Below are positions 50,334 through 58,732 of a DNA stretch of 64,000 bases, piece after piece; the first letter of the stretch is position 1; the number at the start of each line of letters is the position of its first letter. Source of the stretch: an uncultured Microbacterium sp. (GTDB lineage: Bacteria > Actinomycetota > Actinomycetes > Actinomycetales > Microbacteriaceae); NCBI RefSeq assembly GCF_947489255.1, contig NZ_CANLCY010000003.1, positions 434,001 to 498,000 of the forward strand, read 5' to 3'. Made by a program: the position numbers and the translations under genes. The notes under the pieces are model-generated. The model searched no databases, was not told the DNA's origin, and was given only the letters and a program-made list of their open reading frames with translations.

Positions 50334-51191
50334 TCACGACGCGGCGAGCCGCCGGCGCTCCTCCTCCACGTCGTAATCGGCCGCGGGCCACTGCGGATCG
50401 ATGTCGGCCAGCGCGTCGATCAGCAACTGCTGCACCGCGAGACGCGCGTACCACTTGCGGTCCGCCGGCACGACGTGCCACGGGGCGACCGGCGTCGAGG
50501 TGCGCTCGATGGCCACCTGGTAGGCCTCCATGTAGTCGTCCCAGAGCGTGCGCTCGTCGACGTCGGAGGGATTGTACTTCCAGTGCTTGTCGGGGCGGTC
50601 GAGCCGCTTCGCGAGACGCTCGCGCTGCTCGTCCTTCGAGATGTGCAGCATGACCTTGACCACGCGGATGCCCATCTCGGCCAGTTGGGCCTCGAACGCG
50701 ACGATCGCGCCGTAGCGGCGGTCGATCTCGTCGGCCGACGCGAGCGAGCGCACCCGGCCGATCAGCACGTCCTCGTAGTGCGAGCGGTCGAACACCCCGA
50801 TGTGACCGGTGTTCGGCAACCGCTTCTCGATGCGCCAGAGGAAGTCGTGGGCGAGCTCCTCGCTCGTGGGCTTCTTGAACGAGGCGAGCTCGACGCCCTG
50901 CGGGTCGACGGCCCCGACGACGTGCCGCACGATCCCGCCCTTGCCCGCGGTGTCCATCGCCTGCAGCACCAGCAGCACCGAGCCGGTCGCGGTGCCGGCG
51001 ATGCTCTCCGCGAAGAGCCGCTCCTGCAAGCCCTCGAGCGGCTCGCGGCCCGCCTCGAGGTCGGCCTTGCCGGCGTCCTTGTCGCCGTCGTAGCCGGGCG
51101 TCGACCGCGTGTCGATGTCGGCTAGGCGGAACCCCGGGTCGACGCGCAGGGCATCGGCGGCGGGCGTGGACCATCTCTGGCTTCTGCTCAT
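50334..51191 (-). CDS. ppk2: Polyphosphate kinase 2 family protein
   Basis: 285 residues. Walker A-like QAMDTAGKGG, Walker B-type FDRSHYEDVL, and the lid helix with KDEQRERLAKRLDRPDKHWKYNPSDVDERTLWDDY. PPK2 enzymes transfer phosphate between polyphosphate and nucleotides. Start is ATG 51191; an earlier in-frame ATG (11 residues up) is also possible. It lies between menF and menD and is not a pathway member. Confidence 0.88.
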   Translation of the reverse strand: MSRSQRWSTPAADALRVDPGFRLADIDTRSTPGYDGDKDAGKADLEAGREPLEGLQERLFAESIAGTATGSVLLVLQAMDTAGKGGIVRHVVGAVDPQGVELASFKKPTSEELAHDFLWRIEKRLPNTGHIGVFDRSHYEDVLIGRVRSLASADEIDRRYGAIVAFEAQLAEMGIRVVKVMLHISKDEQRERLAKRLDRPDKHWKYNPSDVDERTLWDDYMEAYQVAIERTSTPVAPWHVVPADRKWYARLAVQQLLIDALADIDPQWPAADYDVEEERRRLAAS

Positions 51192-51337
51192 CCCGACATG
51201 GTGCCCTGGCATCCGTTCCGACACCAGCGATTGACGCGGGCGGGCGCGGTGCGGGAGGGGCCACAGAACGGATCGTCCGAGACGGACCGCGCGGGATCGG
51301 ACCCCGGCACAGGTCGGCGCGGGGCGTGCGACATCGC

Positions 51338-53116
51338 TCAGCGCGGGAGCGGCACCTCGATGAGCTGTCGTCCCCCGCTCGGGGCCGTGAGCACCTGATC
51401 GAGAGCCACGCGGGTGGTGCAGCGGTGGTACTCCCACCCGAAGGCGAGGGCGAGCTGCTCGAGTCGCGCGTTCTGCGGGGTGTACTGCACGCGGGTCATC
51501 GCGTCGTCACCGGCGACGGATGCCACCTCGAGACCGTCGAAGATCGTGCCGCCGCCGTCGTTGCCGACGACGACCTGCAGGCGAGGCTCCTGCTCCCCGG
51601 GCGGCAGCAGCAGCGCGCCCATGTCGTGCAGAAAGGCGAGGTCGCCCAGCAACAGACGAGTGACGCCCGGCCGCTCGTCGACCTGGCTGGCGAGGGCCAC
51701 GCCCGTGGCGGTCGCGATCGTGCCGTCGATGCCGGCGAGGCCGCGGTTGGAGTGCACCGTCACCTTCTTGCCGCCGAGCAGCTCGTCGGCCACGCGCACG
51801 ATGCGCGAGGAGCCGAACACGAGGCGGTCGTGCGGCCAGGTGGCCCGCCACAGCGCATCGACGAGGGCGGCGCGGTCGACGGGCGCGCGCGACACGGCGA
51901 CCTCGGCGTTGATCGCCCCGAGCCGCTCGGAGGGGACGACGGATGCCAGGCCGTCGGCGTCGGGAGCGGGCGGCGACAGGTCGACGGCGGCATCGCGCGA
52001 GGCGCGCATCCACTCGCCGAGCCACGCGCGGTCGGCCGCACCCGTCGCCCGCACGGCGTCGACGGCGAGCGTCGTCCCGTTCAGGTTCACCGGTTCGCCG
52101 GGACCGCGCACCGCGACGACCTCGACGTCGTCGTGCGAGAGCAGGCGGGTGACCTCGCGGCTGAGGGTCGGGCGACCGAAGACAACGACGCGCTCGACCC
52201 GCCCGCCGAGAGCGGGGTCGCTCAGCAGGGCGCGGTAGCCGTGCACCACGTGTCGGCCGAACCGCGCGCCGCTGACGATCTCGGCGACGAGGGGGAAGCC
52301 GCCGTCGTGGGCGAATTGCTCGGCGGCAGGTCCCGCGTCGGCTCCCGCGACCACGATCGTGCGGGGCCCCGCGGCGACCGCGTGCGCCGCCTCGGTCTCG
52401 GGTGCGACGTCGGCGACGCCGATCCCGCCCCCGCCCTGATAGAGCGCTCCCGATACGTCGGCGTCGTCGACCGGGGCGGCCTCGACGGCTCGGGATGCCG
52501 CCCGCGCGCCGAGCCACGATGGAGCGGCGCCGGCGAGGGGCTCACGGAACGGCACGTTGAGGTGCACCGGGCCCGCGGCCCGCGCTCCCTCGCCGAGGGA
52601 CGCCGCGAGCGCTTCGGCCGCGACCTGATCGAGAGCGACGGTCTGCTCGCCGTCGCCGAGGTGATCGACGGCTTCGGGGACCGCCAGATCGGCCTCGTAC
52701 CGGGCCGCCGAACGGAACAGGCCCGGCTGCCGGGTGGTCTGATTCGCTCCGACTCCGCGCAGCTCCGGCGGGCGGTCGGCGGTCAGCAGCAGCAGCGGCA
52801 CTCCGGCGTGATGCGCCTCGAGCGCTGCGGGCACGAGGTTCGCCACGGCCGTGCCCGAGGTGCAGACGACGACCGCCGGCATCCCCGTCTCGCGGCCGAT
52901 GCCGAGGGCGGTGAAACCGGCGACGCGTTCGTCGATGCGGACGTGCAGCTCGACGAGACCCGCGCGCTCCATCTCGGCGGCGACGAGGGCGAGGGCCTGC
53001 GACCGCGAGCCCGGGCTGACCACGATGTGCCGCACGCCGCGGGCCACGAGGCCGGCGAGGAGCGCTGCGGCCGCATCGGTCGCGGGCGCGGCGGACCGAT
53101 CGTTCGGCGAGGTCAC
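51338..53116 (-). CDS. menD: SEPHCHC synthase MenD
   Basis: 592 residues, a ThDP enzyme. RIDERVAGFTALGIGRE carries the cofactor Glu, and GDLAFLHDMGALL with NDGGGTIFDGLE is the metal/ThDP site. It joins isochorismate and 2-oxoglutarate to form SEPHCHC. Start is GTG 53116. The PLDc_N gene lies 7 bp upstream on the same strand, so menD is probably co-transcribed with it. Confidence 0.92.
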   Translation of the reverse strand: MTSPNDRSAAPATDAAAALLAGLVARGVRHIVVSPGSRSQALALVAAEMERAGLVELHVRIDERVAGFTALGIGRETGMPAVVVCTSGTAVANLVPAALEAHHAGVPLLLLTADRPPELRGVGANQTTRQPGLFRSAARYEADLAVPEAVDHLGDGEQTVALDQVAAEALAASLGEGARAAGPVHLNVPFREPLAGAAPSWLGARAASRAVEAAPVDDADVSGALYQGGGGIGVADVAPETEAAHAVAAGPRTIVVAGADAGPAAEQFAHDGGFPLVAEIVSGARFGRHVVHGYRALLSDPALGGRVERVVVFGRPTLSREVTRLLSHDDVEVVAVRGPGEPVNLNGTTLAVDAVRATGAADRAWLGEWMRASRDAAVDLSPPAPDADGLASVVPSERLGAINAEVAVSRAPVDRAALVDALWRATWPHDRLVFGSSRIVRVADELLGGKKVTVHSNRGLAGIDGTIATATGVALASQVDERPGVTRLLLGDLAFLHDMGALLLPPGEQEPRLQVVVGNDGGGTIFDGLEVASVAGDDAMTRVQYTPQNARLEQLALAFGWEYHRCTTRVALDQVLTAPSGGRQLIEVPLPR

Positions 53117-53123
53117 GAGCGGC

Positions 53124-53549
53124 TCAGCCGACGGTGCCGCGCTGGCCGCGGGTGTCGTCGTCGCCGGGTTTGCCGCCCTCGGGGGTGTCGCCCGGGTCGG
53201 TCGGGAGCGGCGGGCGCGGCGGTTCGTCGGCGTCGGCGTCGAGCTGGGCGAGCTCCTCCTCGAGGCGGCGGATGCGCTCGTCCTGCTCGGCGCGCGCCGA
53301 GGCGGTCATGCGCCCGAGGAACTCGGGGTCGTCGTCGGGGGCGCGACGCACCACGGTCTGGCTCGCTCGGCCGCGACCGATGAGGAACCACAGGATGCCG
53401 CCGAGCACCGGAAGCAGGATGACGATGGCCATCCACGCCGCCTTGCCGACCCCGCGGTGCCGAGAGGGGGGTTGCACAGCGCAGTCGACGATCGTGTAGA
53501 CCCAGAACAGGACCGCCACGAACGCCAGGATGAGGAGCAGCCGTGCCAT
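53124..53549 (-). CDS. PLDc_N domain membrane protein
   Basis: 141 residues with two hydrophobic segments (about 4-22 and 37-58), matching the PLD nuclease N-terminal family: IVDCAVQPP and the following RGVGKAAWMAIVILLPVLGGILWFLIGRG. The rest is a charged coiled-coil-like tail. Function unknown. Start is ATG with -10 TAGAAT 6 bp upstream, probably leaderless. It lies directly upstream of menD. Confidence 0.82.
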   Translation of the reverse strand: MARLLLILAFVAVLFWVYTIVDCAVQPPSRHRGVGKAAWMAIVILLPVLGGILWFLIGRGRASQTVVRRAPDDDPEFLGRMTASARAEQDERIRRLEEELAQLDADADEPPRPPLPTDPGDTPEGGKPGDDDTRGQRGTVG

Positions 53550-53555
53550 GACCTG

Positions 53556-53561
53556 ATTCTA
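53556..53561 (-). promoter_or_regulatory. -10 box TAGAAT of the PLDc_N/menD unit
   Basis: TAGAAT on the minus strand lies 6 bp before the ATG at 53549, one of a divergent pair of leaderless-type promoters. Confidence 0.5.
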
Positions 53562-53645
53562 CGTGCGTCGGCTGGGCGAGGGCCCGGAGCTCCTCGTCAT
53601 CCCCCACCGTCGAACGACCGGGGATCGACCGAGAGGCCGCCGCCG

Positions 53646-53651
53646 TAGAAT
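53646..53651 (+). promoter_or_regulatory. -10 box TAGAAT of the DUF4229 gene
   Basis: TAGAAT ends 6 bp before the ATG at 53658, consistent with a leaderless message. The opposite -10 faces it across about 85 bp. Confidence 0.5.
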
Positions 53652-53657
53652 GAAGCA

Positions 53658-53984
53658 ATGCGTGCACGTTCGGCCCTCGTCTACACGGTGCTGCGATTGC
53701 TCGCCTTCCTCGTGCCCCTCGGCATCCTGCTGTTGTTCCCGGTGTTCCAGGAGCTGCCGTGGCTCGCCGCGATCTTCGCGGCCCTCATCGGCTTCAGCCT
53801 CTCGCTGCTGTTCCTGCGTCGTCCCCTCGAGAAGGTCACCGGCGGACTCGTCGAGCGCCGCGCGCAGCGCAGCACGCCGACCGGCCGCCGCTCCGCTGCG
53901 GATTCCGACGCCGACGTCGAAGACGCCGTGGTGGATGCCACGCGCGCCGACGTCGATCGCGATCAGCGGCCCGCCGCGGGCTGA
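53658..53984 (+). CDS. DUF4229 membrane protein
   Basis: 108 residues. Two hydrophobic segments (about 12-30 and 35-52), then a charged tail. The family is found next to men genes in several actinobacteria and has no known function. Start is ATG with a TAGAAT box 6 bp upstream. It faces menA convergently; the 191-bp gap between holds no clear terminator. Confidence 0.75.
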   Translation: MRARSALVYTVLRLLAFLVPLGILLLFPVFQELPWLAAIFAALIGFSLSLLFLRRPLEKVTGGLVERRAQRSTPTGRRSAADSDADVEDAVVDATRADVDRDQRPAAG

Positions 53985-54175
53985 GAGCCGGCCCTCGCCG
54001 AGGGGATCGATTACCCGGCAGCATCACGCGGCGCCGTTCACCCGTCGGCCGGCCATCGGCATTCGCGACGCATCGTGCCGCCCGCTCGGCGCGCGGACTC
54101 CCGACCGCCACGCATGAGGGGCGGCGGTCGAGGCGCGGCGCTGCGCCCGCCGCCCGGTTCCGTTCGCCCCGCGGT

Positions 54176-55147
54176 TCAGCCCGCGAACGCCCAGAAGAGC
54201 AGCGCGCCGTAGGCCACCGACGTGAAACTCGTCACCTGCAGGGCCGTGATGAGCTCGCGGGGCGTCCGGTAGGTCCACACGATGAGGATCGCGGCCAGGC
54301 CCCCGAGCAACGCGATCAAGGTCAGCCAGGCGATCGGGTACACGAACGCCAGGAACACGGCGATCGCGAACGGAACGAGCACGAAGAGCGTGAACAGCAC
54401 CTGGGTGGGGCGCCGGCCGATCAGCACCGACAGCGTGCGCTTCCCGGCGAGGCGGTCCTGGTCGATGTCGCGGAGGTTGTTGGCCAGCAGCACGGCGCAC
54501 GCGAGAAGACCCGCGGCGACGGCACCGAACCACGCCTCCTGGGGTAGAGCCTGCACCTGCAGCCACGTCGTGCCGAGGGTGGCGACGAGACCGAAGAACA
54601 CGAAGACGAAGAGCTCGCCCATCGCGTTGTAGCCGTAGGGACGCTTGCCCCCGGTGTAGAACCACGCGGCGACGATGCAGACGGCCCCCACCGCGATCAG
54701 CCACCACTGCCCCGTGCGGATGACGAGGGCCAGGCCGATCACCGCGGCGAGCGCGAAGAACGCCAGGGCGACGATCAGCACCGTGCGGGGCTTCGCCTTG
54801 CGACCGCCGGTCAGACGCCCGGGACCGACGCGTACGTCATCGGTCCCGCGGATGCCGTCGGAGTAGTCGTTGGCGTAGTTGACGCCGATCTGCAGCGCGA
54901 ACGCCACCGCGAGGCAGGCGAGCGCGATCACCCAGTGGAGCTGCTCGTCGACGAGCGTCGCCGCCCCCGTTCCGATCAGCACCGGGGTGATCGCCAGCGG
55001 CAGCGTGCGCAGGCGCGCGGCGGCGATCCAGTCGCGCGCGGTGGCCGGAGCGACGGCCTGAGGGGCACCCGCCCTCGCCTTCTGCGGATTGCCGCCGGGG
55101 CGACGCTTCTTGGCGGGGTGCGAACGCTTGCGAGAGGGTGCTGCCAC
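54176..55147 (-). CDS. menA: 1,4-dihydroxy-2-naphthoate polyprenyltransferase MenA
   Basis: 323 residues with about eight membrane helices after a Lys/Arg-rich N terminus of about 40. The two Asp-rich motifs are NYANDYSDGIRG and LLANNLRDIDQDRLAGKRTL, the UbiA-family prenyl-diphosphate sites. It attaches the prenyl chain to DHNA. Start is GTG 55147; a -10-like TAGGAT lies 8 bp upstream, at the end of menE. Confidence 0.92.
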   Translation of the reverse strand: MAAPSRKRSHPAKKRRPGGNPQKARAGAPQAVAPATARDWIAAARLRTLPLAITPVLIGTGAATLVDEQLHWVIALACLAVAFALQIGVNYANDYSDGIRGTDDVRVGPGRLTGGRKAKPRTVLIVALAFFALAAVIGLALVIRTGQWWLIAVGAVCIVAAWFYTGGKRPYGYNAMGELFVFVFFGLVATLGTTWLQVQALPQEAWFGAVAAGLLACAVLLANNLRDIDQDRLAGKRTLSVLIGRRPTQVLFTLFVLVPFAIAVFLAFVYPIAWLTLIALLGGLAAILIVWTYRTPRELITALQVTSFTSVAYGALLFWAFAG

Positions 55148-55155
55148 GGAGGGAA

Positions 55156-55161
55156 ATCCTA
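55156..55161 (-). promoter_or_regulatory. -10 box TAGGAT of menA
   Basis: TAGGAT on the minus strand lies 8 bp before the GTG at 55147, overlapping the last codons of menE. Confidence 0.4.
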
Positions 55162-56361
55162 TGCCCGGTCCGACCCGTGCACGGTCGAGCCGCTGCCCGA
55201 CGGGTGCGCCTGAGCCCGCGGGTCGCGGGCGAGTGCCGCACGCAGGGCCGCGCGATCGGGCTTGCCCGACGACAGGGTCGGGAGCTCGTCGATCGACACG
55301 ACCCGCGCCGGGCGCGCCGGCGCTCCCATCGCGGCCCCCACCGCCGCGCGGATTCGCTCGAGCGCGGCGGTCTCGTCGGCCGGCGAGATGCCCGGCACGA
55401 CCACCGCGGATCCCTGTCCCCATTCGGCATCCGGGATCGGAACGACCACCGCCGACTCCAGACCGGCGATACCGCGCACGGCCGCCTCCACCCGATCGAG
55501 AGAGACGTTCACGCCGCCCGAGACGATGACGTTGTCGAGCCGACCGGTCACGCGCAGCACGCCGTCGACGATCTCGCCCCCATCGCCCGTGCGGTACCAG
55601 CGCGTGCCGTCGGCGTCGACGGGGAAGACGGATGCCGTGCGCTCGGGGTCGCCGAGATACCCCTCCGCGAGCGTGGGCCCCGACAGGCGCACCTCGCCGT
55701 CGACGACCGACATCCCGACCCCGTCGAGCGGTACGCCGTCGTAGACGCAGCCGCCGCTCGTCTCGCTCGAGCCGTACGTGCGCACGATCCGGGCGCCGAG
55801 CGCCTCCGCCCGCTCGGCCACCGAGGGCGCGAGAGCCTGACCGCCGATGAGGATCGCCTCGAACGAGCGCAGCGCTTCGGCCACCGTCGCATCGGCGTCC
55901 GCGGCATCCAGCAGCCGCTGCAGCTGCGCGGGAACCAGGGAGGTGTAGGTCGGCACGCGGGCGCCGTTGTCGTGCGACGCCATTCCGCGCGCCGCCGCCG
56001 CGAAGGGCTCGGGGCGGAAGGGCCCCGCGACGACCGCCGGCTCCCGATCGGCCAGCAGGGCGCGCACGAGCACCTGCACCCCGGCGACGTAGGTCGCCGG
56101 CACCGCGAGCAACCACGCCCCCTCCCCGATGCGCGCCGCCGTCGCGTAGGCGCTCGAGATGAGGGCGTTCTGGCTGATCACGACCGACTTCGACACCCCG
56201 GTCGATCCCGAGGTCGTCACGACGACGGCGGTTCCGGGTGGCACGTCGTCGGGCAGCGCCCCGCCCCCGAGGGCGACGGCGGGACCGGCTCCGACGACGG
56301 CCGCGCGCAGCGCGCGCAGCACGTCGCGCGGATCCGTGGATGCCGGCGGCTCGAGCCTCAC
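55159..56361 (-). CDS. menE: o-Succinylbenzoate-CoA ligase MenE
   Basis: 400 residues from GTG 56361, short for an ANL enzyme but normal for actinobacterial MenE. Phosphate loop VVTTSGSTGVSKSVV, A5 motif TYGSSETSGG, A7 YRTGDGGEIVDG, hinge LDNVIVSGGVNVSLDRVE, and the Lys in LPTLSSGKPDRAAL are all present. It activates o-succinylbenzoate with CoA. It lies 16 bp downstream of menB on the same strand. Confidence 0.88.
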   Translation of the reverse strand: MRLEPPASTDPRDVLRALRAAVVGAGPAVALGGGALPDDVPPGTAVVVTTSGSTGVSKSVVISQNALISSAYATAARIGEGAWLLAVPATYVAGVQVLVRALLADREPAVVAGPFRPEPFAAAARGMASHDNGARVPTYTSLVPAQLQRLLDAADADATVAEALRSFEAILIGGQALAPSVAERAEALGARIVRTYGSSETSGGCVYDGVPLDGVGMSVVDGEVRLSGPTLAEGYLGDPERTASVFPVDADGTRWYRTGDGGEIVDGVLRVTGRLDNVIVSGGVNVSLDRVEAAVRGIAGLESAVVVPIPDAEWGQGSAVVVPGISPADETAALERIRAAVGAAMGAPARPARVVSIDELPTLSSGKPDRAALRAALARDPRAQAHPSGSGSTVHGSDRA

Positions 56362-56377
56362 GCCGGAGCCCCGGCGA

Positions 56378-57280
56378 TCAGTAGTGCCACGGCACGTCGG
56401 ACCAGTCGGGCTCGCGCTTCTCGAGGAAGGAGTCACGACCCTCGACGGCCTCGTCGGTGCCGTACGCGAGACGCGTCGCCTCGCCGGCGAACAGCTGCTG
56501 ACCGACGAGTCCGTCGTCGACGGCGTTGAAGGCGTACTTGAGCATGCGGATCGCGGTGGGCGACTTCGTCAGGATCGTGCGGGCCATCGACAGCGCCTCG
56601 CGCTCGAGCTCGGCGTGCGCGACGACACGGTTGACCGCGCCCATCTCGTACGCCCGCTCGGCGGAGTACTCCTCGGCGAGGAAGAAGATCTCGCGCGCGA
56701 ACTTCTGCCCGATCTGGCGCGCGAAGTAGGCCGAGCCGTATCCGGCGTCGAACGAGCCGACATCGGCATCCGTCTGCTTGAAGCGGCCGTGCTCGCGGCT
56801 GGCGATCGACAGGTCGCAGACGACGTTGAGCGAGTGGCCGCCGCCCGCCGCCCAGCCGGGGACCACGGCGATGACGACCTTCGGCATGAACCGGATGAGG
56901 CGCTGCACCTCGAGGATGTGCAGGCGTCCGGCGCGGCCCGGATCGTGCACGACGTCGTCTTCGTGGGAGTACTTGTACCCGTCGCGCCCGCGGATGCGCT
57001 GATCGCCCCCCGAGCAGAACGCCCAGCCGCCGTCTTTCGCACTCGGGCCGTTGCCGGTCAGGAGCACGACGCCGATCCGGTGGTCCTGGCGGGCGATGTC
57101 GAGGGCGCGGTACAGCTCGTCGACGGTGTGCGGTCGGAAGGCGTTGCGCACCTCCGGGCGGTCGAACGCGATGCGCGCGACGCGACCGTCGTGGGTGACG
57201 TGGGCCGTGATGTCGGTGTAGTCCTCGGCGCCGGGCGCCAGGGTCCATTCCGCGGGGTCGAAGAGCTCGGAGACGGTCAC
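56378..57280 (-). CDS. menB: 1,4-dihydroxy-2-naphthoyl-CoA synthase MenB
   Basis: 300 residues, crotonase fold. The MenB-specific segments are FCSGGDQRIRGRDGYKY, GWAAGGGHSLNVVCDLSIAS and TDADVGSFDAGYGSAYFARQIGQKFAREIFF. It cyclises OSB-CoA to DHNA-CoA. Start is GTG 57280; the 18-bp block TAGGCTGAAACCGTGACC across its -10 and first codons is identical to that of the polyprenyl synthase gene. Confidence 0.94.
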   Translation of the reverse strand: MTVSELFDPAEWTLAPGAEDYTDITAHVTHDGRVARIAFDRPEVRNAFRPHTVDELYRALDIARQDHRIGVVLLTGNGPSAKDGGWAFCSGGDQRIRGRDGYKYSHEDDVVHDPGRAGRLHILEVQRLIRFMPKVVIAVVPGWAAGGGHSLNVVCDLSIASREHGRFKQTDADVGSFDAGYGSAYFARQIGQKFAREIFFLAEEYSAERAYEMGAVNRVVAHAELEREALSMARTILTKSPTAIRMLKYAFNAVDDGLVGQQLFAGEATRLAYGTDEAVEGRDSFLEKREPDWSDVPWHY

Positions 57281-57286
57281 GGTTTC

Positions 57287-57292
57287 AGCCTA
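57287..57292 (-). promoter_or_regulatory. -10 box TAGGCT of menB
   Basis: TAGGCT lies 6 bp before the GTG at 57280, placed for a leaderless message and identical in context to the polyprenyl synthase promoter. Confidence 0.55.
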
Positions 57293-57354
57293 CGCGCGGG
57301 CGCCGCGCCACGGCCGTCGGGCGCCGACCTGTGGACGGATCTCGGGAAGAACCG

Positions 57355-57386
57355 TAGCGTGGGCACCCCCGACGATCGGAGTCATC
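57355..57386 (+). promoter_or_regulatory. Promoter and leader of the 59-residue gene A
   Basis: TAGCGT (57355-57360) followed by CCCGACGATCGGAGTCATC just before the ATG. The same TAGCGT and the same CCCGACGATCGGAGTCATC leader occur before gene B at 58504-58536. GATCGGAG supplies the ribosome site. Confidence 0.55.
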
Positions 57387-57566
57387 ATGACGAAGAAGGT
57401 GTCGATTCTGGGACGCATCCGGGAGTACTTCCTGGGTGCCCCCTCGCACGACCAGTCCGAGGACGCGCGCCGCTCGATGAACCATCAGAGCGAGACGTCG
57501 TACTACGCCGGCGAGGCAGTGAAGAACGGGACCGGAACCTCGGGCGGGGCGCAGTTCACGCCGTGA
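57387..57566 (+). CDS. Small paralogous protein A, 59 residues
   Basis: Reads MTKKVSILGRIREYFLGAP, then a polar middle (HDQSEDARRSMNHQSE) and a Gly/Thr-rich end. It is a clear paralogue of the protein at 58537, with the same length, shared MxKKxS start, the pattern R-x-Y-F/L-x-G-P, and the middle E-D-A-x-R-S. No signal peptide or known family. It has a standard ribosome site. The LLM oxidoreductase gene lies between the two copies, on the other strand. Confidence 0.7.
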   Translation: MTKKVSILGRIREYFLGAPSHDQSEDARRSMNHQSETSYYAGEAVKNGTGTSGGAQFTP

Positions 57567-57571
57567 ACGCA

Positions 57572-57640
57572 ACAGCGGCACCCCGACCGGTTCGGAGTGC
57601 CGCTGTCGTCGCGGGGCACCCCTGTTCAGTCGGGGTGCCC
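57572..57640. terminator. Two successive hairpins between convergent genes
   Basis: ACAGCGGCAC/GTGCCGCTGT (57572-57581 and 57597-57606) and GGGCACCCC/GGGGTGCCC (57614-57622 and 57632-57640). They separate the 59-residue gene A (+) from the LLM oxidoreductase (-) and probably end both transcripts. Confidence 0.7.
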
Positions 57641-57644
57641 GCTG

Positions 57645-58442
57645 TCACGCGTTCTTGGCGTCGCGCCAGCGCAGCCACCGCTCGACGAGCGAGTAATCCC
57701 ACTCGGGCCCCGAGAAGCCGAGCGTGAACAGGCGCGTACCGGCCTCGAAGAGGGCGTCGGCGACGTCCTCGTCGCGGTCCTTGAGCTCGTTCGACACGAC
57801 GAGGGTCGACAGGTCGCGCTGCTCGGTCTCGGCCCAGCGCTCGATGACCTCGAACTTGTGCGGCAGCTCGTCGGGCGTGACGAAGCTGTGCCAGATGTGG
57901 GCGTGCCGGGCGACCATGCGAAGCGTCTTCTGTTCGCCCTTGCCGCCGATCATGACCGGGATCTCGCGGGTGGGGGCGGGGTTGAGCTTCGACCAGCGAG
58001 CGGCGATGCGGTCAAGGTCGGTCGCGAGGGCGTTCAGGCGCGAGCCCGCGGTGCCGAACTCGTAGCCGTACTCGTCGTAATCGCGCTGGAACCAGCCCGA
58101 ACCGGTGCCGAAGATGAAGCGGCCGGTGTCGCCGCCCTTCTTGCTGATGTGGTCGACGGTGCGGGCCATATCGGCCTGCAGGTCGGCGTTGCGGTAGCTG
58201 TTGCAGTTGACCAGGGCGCCGAACTCGACGCGCTCGGTCTGCTCGGCCCAGGCCGACAGCATCGTCCACGCCTCGAAATGCTCGCCGTCGGGGTCGCCGT
58301 AGAGCGGGAAGAAGTGGTCCCAGTTGAACAGGACGTCGACGCCCATCTCCTCGAGACGGAAGACGGCGTCGCGGATGTCGGAGTACTGCACGTGCTGCGG
58401 CTGGATCTGGACGCCGAGCCGTACCGGAGTGTCGAAGAGCAT
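57645..58442 (-). CDS. LLM-class F420-dependent oxidoreductase
   Basis: 265 residues, a luciferase-like monooxygenase TIM barrel. Segments such as GVDVLFNWDHFFPLYGD, LVNCNSYRNADLQADMARTVDHISKKGG, and RFIFGTGSGWFQRDYDEYGYEFG match the F420-dependent subfamily (G6PD/Fgd-type and related). The substrate is unknown. Start is ATG with a -10-like TAGGCT 6 bp upstream. Confidence 0.85.
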   Translation of the reverse strand: MLFDTPVRLGVQIQPQHVQYSDIRDAVFRLEEMGVDVLFNWDHFFPLYGDPDGEHFEAWTMLSAWAEQTERVEFGALVNCNSYRNADLQADMARTVDHISKKGGDTGRFIFGTGSGWFQRDYDEYGYEFGTAGSRLNALATDLDRIAARWSKLNPAPTREIPVMIGGKGEQKTLRMVARHAHIWHSFVTPDELPHKFEVIERWAETEQRDLSTLVVSNELKDRDEDVADALFEAGTRLFTLGFSGPEWDYSLVERWLRWRDAKNA

Positions 58443-58448
58443 GGCGTC

Positions 58449-58454
58449 AGCCTA
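58449..58454 (-). promoter_or_regulatory. -10 box TAGGCT of the LLM oxidoreductase gene
   Basis: TAGGCTGA again, 6 bp before the ATG at 58442, as upstream of the polyprenyl synthase, menB and the alpha/beta hydrolase. Confidence 0.5.
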
Positions 58455-58503
58455 TGCCCGTGCCCGCGCGCCGGGACGGGTGGACCACGGGCTCGATCGC
58501 CCG

Positions 58504-58536
58504 TAGCGTGGAGGGTTCCCGACGATCGGAGTCATC
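58504..58536 (+). promoter_or_regulatory. Promoter and leader of the 59-residue gene B
   Basis: TAGCGT (58504-58509) and the leader with CCCGACGATCGGAGTCATC, matching the element before gene A at 57355-57386. Confidence 0.55.
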
Positions 58537-58716
58537 ATGGCGAAGAAGATGTCGAAGCTATCGCGGTTGCGCGACTACCTCTTCGGTCCGCGCCGCACGC
58601 ACGAGCAGGCCGAGGACGCTCAGCGGTCCCTGGACTCGCAGAAAGACCTCTCCTCCTACACCGCCGAACGCCAGACGTTCTGGTTCGGCGGGTTCGGCGG
58701 CGGCGGACCCCGCTGA
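58537..58716 (+). CDS. Small paralogous protein B, 59 residues
   Basis: Reads MAKKMSKLSRLRDYLFGPR, a polar middle (HEQAEDAQRSLDSQKD) and a Gly-rich end (GGFGGGGPR). Same length as the protein at 57387 and clearly related to it. It lies 16 bp upstream of menC on the same strand, so the two may be co-transcribed. No known family. Confidence 0.7.
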   Translation: MAKKMSKLSRLRDYLFGPRRTHEQAEDAQRSLDSQKDLSSYTAERQTFWFGGFGGGGPR

Positions 58717-58732
58717 GCGACATGATGAGGGC

